From: Lentzea albida | Lineage (GTDB): Bacteria; Actinomycetota; Actinomycetes; Mycobacteriales; Pseudonocardiaceae | Direction of reading: 5' to 3' | NCBI RefSeq assembly: GCF_900111005.1 | Contig: NZ_FOFV01000011.1 | Location: 186,001 to 250,000, forward strand | Length of the DNA: 64,000 nucleotides | Shown here: positions 59,777 to 64,000 of the stretch, one piece after another | How positions within the stretch are numbered: the stretch's first letter is position 1 | Layout of the letters: every line of letters starts with the position of its first letter | Notes under the pieces: generated by a model | Told to the model about the DNA's origin: nothing | Databases searched by the model: none | Seen by the model: only the letters and a program-made list of their open reading frames with translations | Program-made: the position numbers and the translations under genes

Positions 59777-61183
59777 CTACAGGCCCGCGAGCCGCAACAA
59801 CCGTTCCCGCTGCTCCACCGGCAGCCGGGGTGAACGGGCCGCACGCTCGACGGTCTCGCGGTCGGAGTCGTCGAGCAACGCGACCAGCGCCTCCACGGGC
59901 AGACTGCGGTGGCCCGCGACCGCGCAGCGGACGGCGGCGTCGGGATCGGCGGCCAGGCGGGCGGCGACCTCCGCGGGCAGGTCCGGGTCGCGCGGCGCCA
60001 GGCACCGCATCCGCGGGTCCTCGTCGGTGGCGAAGCGGCGCAACACCTCTGCGGGGAACGCCAGCACGTCCGCCGGCCGCCACGGGGAGAACTTCGTGTC
60101 CGCGGGATCGAACTCGCGTTCCAGGCGCTCGGCGGTCGCCGCGTCCACCCGGTGCGGGGCGTGCTCGGCCATGATCCACCGGACGTCGCGCTCGTCGTCG
60201 GCGAGCAGCCGGGCCACCGCCTCCGCCGGTAACGCCTCGCCGCTGGAGGCCGCTGACGCGCGGAAACACGGGTACGGGGAGTCGACGTGCGGCACCGGGT
60301 CGGCCCGCACCCAGTCCAGGCGCAGCATCCGCAGTTCACCGGCCGCCACCACCCGCTCGACCTGCTCGGCGTCGCCCAGCGGGTCGAACCACAGGGGCGC
60401 GGCACCGACCTGTGCGTAGATGGCCGCCCGCAACGGCTCGGGGGTGTCCTGCCGCCCGAAGACCCCGACCCTGACCCGCGGGTTCGGATCCGCGCCGAGC
60501 ACGTCGCGCAGCTCCGGTGGCAACCGCGGGTGCTGCGCGAGTTCGACCCGGACGTCGGGGTCGGGGTCCTGGGAGAGCCGGTGCGCGGTCGCGTCGTCGA
60601 GGGTGAGGTGGCGGATCGTCCCGGCCCTGGTGACCGGATCGGCGAGCAGGGCGGGGACCAGGTCGGGCGGTGGCGCCTGGTGCGCCGAGCACGCCGCCGC
60701 CTCGCGGACGGTGGCGTCCGGGTCGGTCAGCAAGGCACGCCGCACGTGCTCCGGCGCGGCCGGCCACCGGCCGGCCAGCTCCGCCCTGACCTGCGCGCTC
60801 GGGTCGGTGGCGAGCCGTGCCCGCAGGTCCTCGGGCACGGCGCCGTTGCGGGCGAGGAATCTGCGGGGCTCTGGTTCGGGATCGGCCAGCAGCAGCTCGA
60901 CCACCTCACGCGAGGTGCCCTGGACACAGCCCGCGGCGACACCGGCCCGCACGGAGGTGTCGGGATGGCGTGCCAGCCGCAACCGGGACGAGCCGGGCAG
61001 GCCGTCGTTCATCGCCAGCTGCCGCAGCAGCCGGGGCCGGCCGGTGGCGATCATCTCGTCCACCAGCTCTGGTGTCAGGTCCGGTCGTGTCCCCACCGCG
61101 CCGTGACCGATCAGCCGCCGGACCATGGCCGCGGACAGCGCCGGGTTGAGCGCGAGCCCTTCCAGGGCGTTCTGCAGGTGCAC
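59777..61183 (-). CDS. LRV/HEAT-like repeat protein
   Basis: 468 residues made of many short helical repeats ending in patterns like LARHPDTSVRAGVA, LATDPSAQVRAELAG, LLTDPDATVREAAA, LSQDPDPDVRVELAQ, LGADPNPRVRVGV and LAADPDAAVRCAVA. Each is about 23-25 residues with a central DPD/NP turn. This is the leucine-rich-repeat-variant type common in actinomycetes and used for protein binding. It starts next to the M20 peptidase but on the other strand. Function unknown. Confidence 0.8.
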   Translation of the reverse strand: MHLQNALEGLALNPALSAAMVRRLIGHGAVGTRPDLTPELVDEMIATGRPRLLRQLAMNDGLPGSSRLRLARHPDTSVRAGVAAGCVQGTSREVVELLLADPEPEPRRFLARNGAVPEDLRARLATDPSAQVRAELAGRWPAAPEHVRRALLTDPDATVREAAACSAHQAPPPDLVPALLADPVTRAGTIRHLTLDDATAHRLSQDPDPDVRVELAQHPRLPPELRDVLGADPNPRVRVGVFGRQDTPEPLRAAIYAQVGAAPLWFDPLGDAEQVERVVAAGELRMLRLDWVRADPVPHVDSPYPCFRASAASSGEALPAEAVARLLADDERDVRWIMAEHAPHRVDAATAERLEREFDPADTKFSPWRPADVLAFPAEVLRRFATDEDPRMRCLAPRDPDLPAEVAARLAADPDAAVRCAVAGHRSLPVEALVALLDDSDRETVERAARSPRLPVEQRERLLRLAGL

Positions 61184-61254
61184 CGGTGTCCCCCCAGTCG
61201 ATCGGCACAGGCCCGTGACAATTCCACACGACGGCGGCGGATACGGTGGGATCC

Positions 61255-62541
61255 ATGGCGCTCGACGTCGCGCAGGTGTGCGCGCAGCTGATCCGCTTCG
61301 ACACCACCAACCGCGGCGGTGGCGACTCCGCGGGCGAACGGGAGGCCGCCGAGCACGTCGCGGCGCTGCTGCAGGACAGCGGGGTGCAGCCGACGCTGCT
61401 CGAACCGGCGCCGCGGCGCACCAACGTCCTGGCCCGCGTCCACGGCACCGATCCGTCGCTGCCCGCCGTGCTGGTCCAGTGCCACCTCGACGTCGTGCCC
61501 GCCGACCCGGCCGAGTGGAGCTTCGACCCGTTCGCAGGGGAGGTGCGCGACGGGTTCGTGCACGGCCGGGGCGCGGTGGACATGAAGGACATGGCCGCGA
61601 TGACGCTCGCCGTGCTCGACCGCTGGCACACCGAGGGCCGCCGCCCGCGCCGGGACGTGGTGCTGGCGTTCGTCGCCGACGAGGAGGACCAGGGCGCTTA
61701 CGGGGCGCATTGGCTCGTGGAGCACCACGCCGCGCACTTCGCCGGGGTGCAGGCGGCGATCAGCGAGTCCGGGGCGTTCTCCTACGACGTCGGCGGCGTG
61801 CGGCTCTACCCGGTCGGCACCGCCGAACGCGGCACCTCGCACATGAAGCTCACCGCCACCGGACGCGCCGGGCACGGGTCGCGGCGCAACGACGAGAACG
61901 CGGTCACCGCGCTGGTCACGTCCCTCGCGCGGATCGCGGCGTTCCGGCACCCGGTGCGGCTCACCCCGACCGTCGAGGCGTTCCTCGTGGGCGTCGGCAA
62001 GGCGCTCGGGGTGGAGGTCGACCTCGACGACGTCGACGGCACGCTCACCCGTCTCGGCCCGGCGGCGAAGCTGGTGGAGAACACCGTGCGCTGCTCGACC
62101 ACCCCGACGATGCTGTCCGCCGGCTACAAGGTCAACGTCATCCCCGGCACCGCCACCGCGCAGCTCGACGTCCGCACCCTGCCCGGCACCGTCGACGAGC
62201 TCGTCGCCGACATCGACGCGCTGCTCTCACCCGGCGTGACCCGCGAGTTCCTCGAACACCAGCCGCCCGTCGAAGCCCCGGTCGACACGCCCTGGTTCAC
62301 CGCCATGGCCGACGCCCTGCGCGACGAGGACCCGGCCGCGCACGTCGTGCCCTACTGCCTGGGCGGCGGCACCGACGCCAAGGCCTTCAGCCAGCTGGGC
62401 ATCCACTGCTACGGCTTCTCACCGCTGCGGCTGCCCGCCGGGTTCGACTACCGCGCGATGGCCCACGGCGTCGACGAACGCGTCCCCGTCTCAGGCCTCG
62501 AGTTCGGCGTGCGCGTGCTGGACCGCTTCCTGTCGCGCTGA
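61255..62541 (+). CDS. M20 family metallopeptidase
   Basis: 428 residues. Zinc motif VLVQCHLDVVPADPAEWSFD, GRGAVDMKDM with the bridging aspartate, and FVADEEDQGAYG with the acid-base and metal glutamates. A dimerisation lid (TSHMKLTATGRAGHGSRRND) and the final AKAFSQLGIHCYGFSP follow. It is an aminoacylase/dipeptidase-like enzyme that cleaves an amino-acid amide or N-acyl bond in the cytoplasm. Start is ATG 61255. It overlaps the convergent PPOX gene by 51 bases. Confidence 0.93.
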   Translation: MALDVAQVCAQLIRFDTTNRGGGDSAGEREAAEHVAALLQDSGVQPTLLEPAPRRTNVLARVHGTDPSLPAVLVQCHLDVVPADPAEWSFDPFAGEVRDGFVHGRGAVDMKDMAAMTLAVLDRWHTEGRRPRRDVVLAFVADEEDQGAYGAHWLVEHHAAHFAGVQAAISESGAFSYDVGGVRLYPVGTAERGTSHMKLTATGRAGHGSRRNDENAVTALVTSLARIAAFRHPVRLTPTVEAFLVGVGKALGVEVDLDDVDGTLTRLGPAAKLVENTVRCSTTPTMLSAGYKVNVIPGTATAQLDVRTLPGTVDELVADIDALLSPGVTREFLEHQPPVEAPVDTPWFTAMADALRDEDPAAHVVPYCLGGGTDAKAFSQLGIHCYGFSPLRLPAGFDYRAMAHGVDERVPVSGLEFGVRVLDRFLSR

Positions 62542-63018
62542 CCGGCGCGCCACCAGCTCCTGCACGGCGCTGGGCAGCGTCGTCTCGAAGTCGATCAGCT
62601 TCGCCCACGTCGGCGTCACCACGATCCGCACCATGCCGTCGTAGAGCGAGCGGACCTCCCGCTCCCACCCCACCCGCTGCTCGGCGGTCATCTCGTAGCT
62701 GCCGTTCATCCGCAGGTACTCGTCCGGGATGCCGTCGACCACGTCCAGCTCGACCGTGCCGCGGATCAGCAGGATCTTCGGCGGGTGCACCTCGGTGTCG
62801 ATCGTCAGCGCCACCGCCGGGTTCGCCCGCAGCGCGTGCAGCTTCGGCGCGTTCGTCGACGTGCACAGCACCAGCCGCTCACCGTTCCAGTCGAACGCGA
62901 TCGGCACCGCCCGCGGCGTGCCGTCCTTCGCCACGTACGCCAGCCGGCACAGGTCGCGGTGCAGCAACTCCCTGCTGTACGGCCGGTTCAGCACCTCGGT
63001 GATCTCGCTCTTCGTCAT
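62491..63018 (-). CDS. Pyridoxamine-phosphate-oxidase-like (PPOX) protein
   Basis: 175 residues. Split-barrel protein with RDLCRLAYVAKDGTPRAVPI and LVLCTSTNAPKLHALRANPA, then WAKLIDFETTLPSAVQEL. These are PPOX family features; cofactor (FMN, F420 or none) is not clear. It is convergent with M20, sharing 51 bases. Confidence 0.87.
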   Translation of the reverse strand: MTKSEITEVLNRPYSRELLHRDLCRLAYVAKDGTPRAVPIAFDWNGERLVLCTSTNAPKLHALRANPAVALTIDTEVHPPKILLIRGTVELDVVDGIPDEYLRMNGSYEMTAEQRVGWEREVRSLYDGMVRIVVTPTWAKLIDFETTLPSAVQELVARRSARQEAVQHAHAELEA

Positions 63019-63064
63019 GCCCCCGGGACGAAGCTACGACGACGTTCTCGACATCACCCGCGCA

Positions 63065-63640
63065 TCAGCGCGGCGGCAACGGCAACGGCACCGCGGGCAG
63101 GCCGTCGATGCTCGCGATGTTGTACGGCTTCTTGTTCGTGTACTCGCGGAACTCGTCGTCGGTCTTGCGCCCGAAGTAGTCCGCGTGCAGCTCCCGTTCC
63201 GACCGGTAGTCCATGAACGGCACCGCGAACCCGCACGTGTCGCTGATCAGCTCCGCCGTCACCACGACCACCGCCCGCAACGCCGGCGCGTCCGCCTCCC
63301 CGAACCCCGCCACCAGCTCGGCGAACCGCGGGTCGTCGCGGAACACCGGCTCACCGCGCCCGTGCACGCGCACGATGTTCGGCGGACCCTCGAACGCACA
63401 CCACATCAACGTGATCCGGCCGTTCTCCCGCAGGTGCGCGATCGTCTCCGCGTGGCTGCCGCCGAAGTCGAGGTAGGCCACCGTGCGGTCGTCGAGGATC
63501 CGCAGCGTGCCCTGACGGCCCTTGGGCGAGAGGTTGACGTGCCCGTCCCCGGCCAGCGGCGCGCTGGCCACGAAGAACACCTTCTGCTCCTCGATGAACT
63601 TCCACAGCCGCGGCTCGATGCGCTCGTATTCCTTACCCAT
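63065..63640 (-). CDS. PPOX-family protein, probable flavin or F420 binding
   Basis: 191 residues from ATG 63640. Pattern EEQKVFFVASAPLAGDGHVN then LSPKGRQGTLRILDDRTVAY, and GSHAETIAHLRENGRITLMW. The VNLSPKG motif is a signature of this subgroup. A C-terminal extension (KKPYNIASIDGLPAVPLPLP) is common in the group. Upstream neighbour in the same direction is the truncated DinB gene. Confidence 0.88.
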   Translation of the reverse strand: MGKEYERIEPRLWKFIEEQKVFFVASAPLAGDGHVNLSPKGRQGTLRILDDRTVAYLDFGGSHAETIAHLRENGRITLMWCAFEGPPNIVRVHGRGEPVFRDDPRFAELVAGFGEADAPALRAVVVVTAELISDTCGFAVPFMDYRSERELHADYFGRKTDDEFREYTNKKPYNIASIDGLPAVPLPLPPR

Positions 63641-63709
63641 GCCCCGCAGTATTGATCGCTCCCGCGGCCCTGTCAGCCGCGATTCCAGCACGTGAACGCC
63701 ACCGGAGCG

Positions 63710-64000
63710 CTACGCCTGTCCCGACGCCTTGCGCGCTTCCGACTCCACCCGGTTCCAGTGTGCCTGCCAGTCCTGCTCCGGCAGGTTCGAGCCGCCCGCC
63801 CGCAGCCCGGCCACTCCGTCGAGCCCCTCCCGCAGGATGTCCGCGTGCCCGGCGTGCCGGTTGACCTCCGCGATCTCGTGCACCAGCAGCAGGTGCAACG
63901 TCACGTACTTGCGCTCCTCCGGCCACCACGGCACCACACCCGGCGCGTCCAGCGGCAGCTCCCCGATCGTGGTGTCCGCGAACGCCGTCGCCCGCGCGAA
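63710..64000 (-). CDS. DinB family protein, 5' end beyond the window
   Basis: The visible 96 residues are the C-terminal part: VPWWPEERKYVTLHLLLVHE then IAEVNRHAGHADILREGLDG. The His-rich HAGHADILRE is the same as in the DinB protein at 40298, so both belong to one subgroup. The reading frame remains open through position 64000, so its start is outside. Confidence 0.85.
   Translation of the reverse strand, partial: FARATAFADTTIGELPLDAPGVVPWWPEERKYVTLHLLLVHEIAEVNRHAGHADILREGLDGVAGLRAGGSNLPEQDWQAHWNRVESEARKASGQA

Noticed and set aside
1-64000. CRISPR arrays, rRNA or tRNA genes and complete insertion sequences
   Set aside because: I looked for regular direct repeats with spacers, cloverleaf-like gene ends and transposase frames and found none. 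Small RNAs or degenerate tRNAs could be missed by eye; a tRNAscan and Rfam search would settle this.

Overview
The window is very GC-rich, densely packed actinobacterial chromosome. GTG and TTG starts are common, and many neighbouring genes touch or overlap by four bases. The mix of genes (DUF3090 followed by an SCO1664-type gene, a DUF3097 gene, an hsp18/HSP18-regulator pair, Ku with a split LigD, an ECF42-like sigma factor with a DGPF protein, many F420/PPOX-type oxidoreductases) points to a filamentous actinomycete, most likely order Pseudonocardiales (Lentzea/Saccharothrix/Actinosynnema-like). That placement is inference from gene content. I saw no rRNA, tRNA, CRISPR array or complete insertion sequence.

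Layout. 1-4 kb: small enzymes (VOC, PPOX, alpha/beta hydrolase) and a membrane diguanylate cyclase. 3.9-4.2 kb: a 51-codon gene whose product is almost entirely six copies of the hexapeptide STDWTF/V, with a good ribosome binding site and a strong terminator; this is the most unusual item. 4.2-6.9 kb: secreted carboxylesterase plus MFS transporter operon. 7.0-9.9 kb: a HAD-kinase-acyl-CoA dehydrogenase operon behind a perfect 16-bp palindrome, in the same order as the domains of ACAD10. 10.45-10.62 kb: a long imperfect palindrome that supplies the stop codons of both flanking genes. 11.7-12.8 kb: hsp20 and its divergent regulator, with two RheA-type operators. 12.9-20.3 kb: peptidases, DUF3090/SCO1664, small kinases, and a TetR/hydrolase pair with two TCTTGA-N7-TCAAGA sites. 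20.4-26.2 kb: DUF3097, NfeD/SPFH membrane pair, DGPF/ECF42 sigma pair with a visible promoter. 26.2-34 kb: single housekeeping-type and accessory genes. 35-37.8 kb: a 959-residue NACHT NTPase that is a candidate defence gene. 37.9-39.4 kb: SDR and TetR with three matching operators. 39.4-40.2 kb: an LLM oxidoreductase broken by two single-base deletions in homopolymers.

41-45.6 kb: an orphan tyrosine recombinase with palindromic sequences in front of it, then a tight Ku/LigD-ligase/LigD-polymerase non-homologous end-joining operon. 45.7-50.2 kb: a tandem GrpB fusion, a GlxA-type regulator, a cupin and a secreted von Willebrand A-domain protein. 50.4-53.8 kb: an AfsR/BTAD-type regulator and a repeat protein. 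53.8-59.8 kb: a peptide ABC importer operon divergent from a DppA-like D-aminopeptidase, forming a D-peptide scavenging module. 59.8-64 kb: a repeat protein, an M20 peptidase, two PPOX proteins and a truncated DinB gene at the window edge.

Regulation is unusually readable here. Palindromes that look like TetR-family or heat-shock operators recur in pairs next to the genes they probably control (7.0, 12.25, 20.35, 37.9/38.8 kb), and perfect hairpins end several convergent pairs (4.17, 23.1, 48.1 kb).
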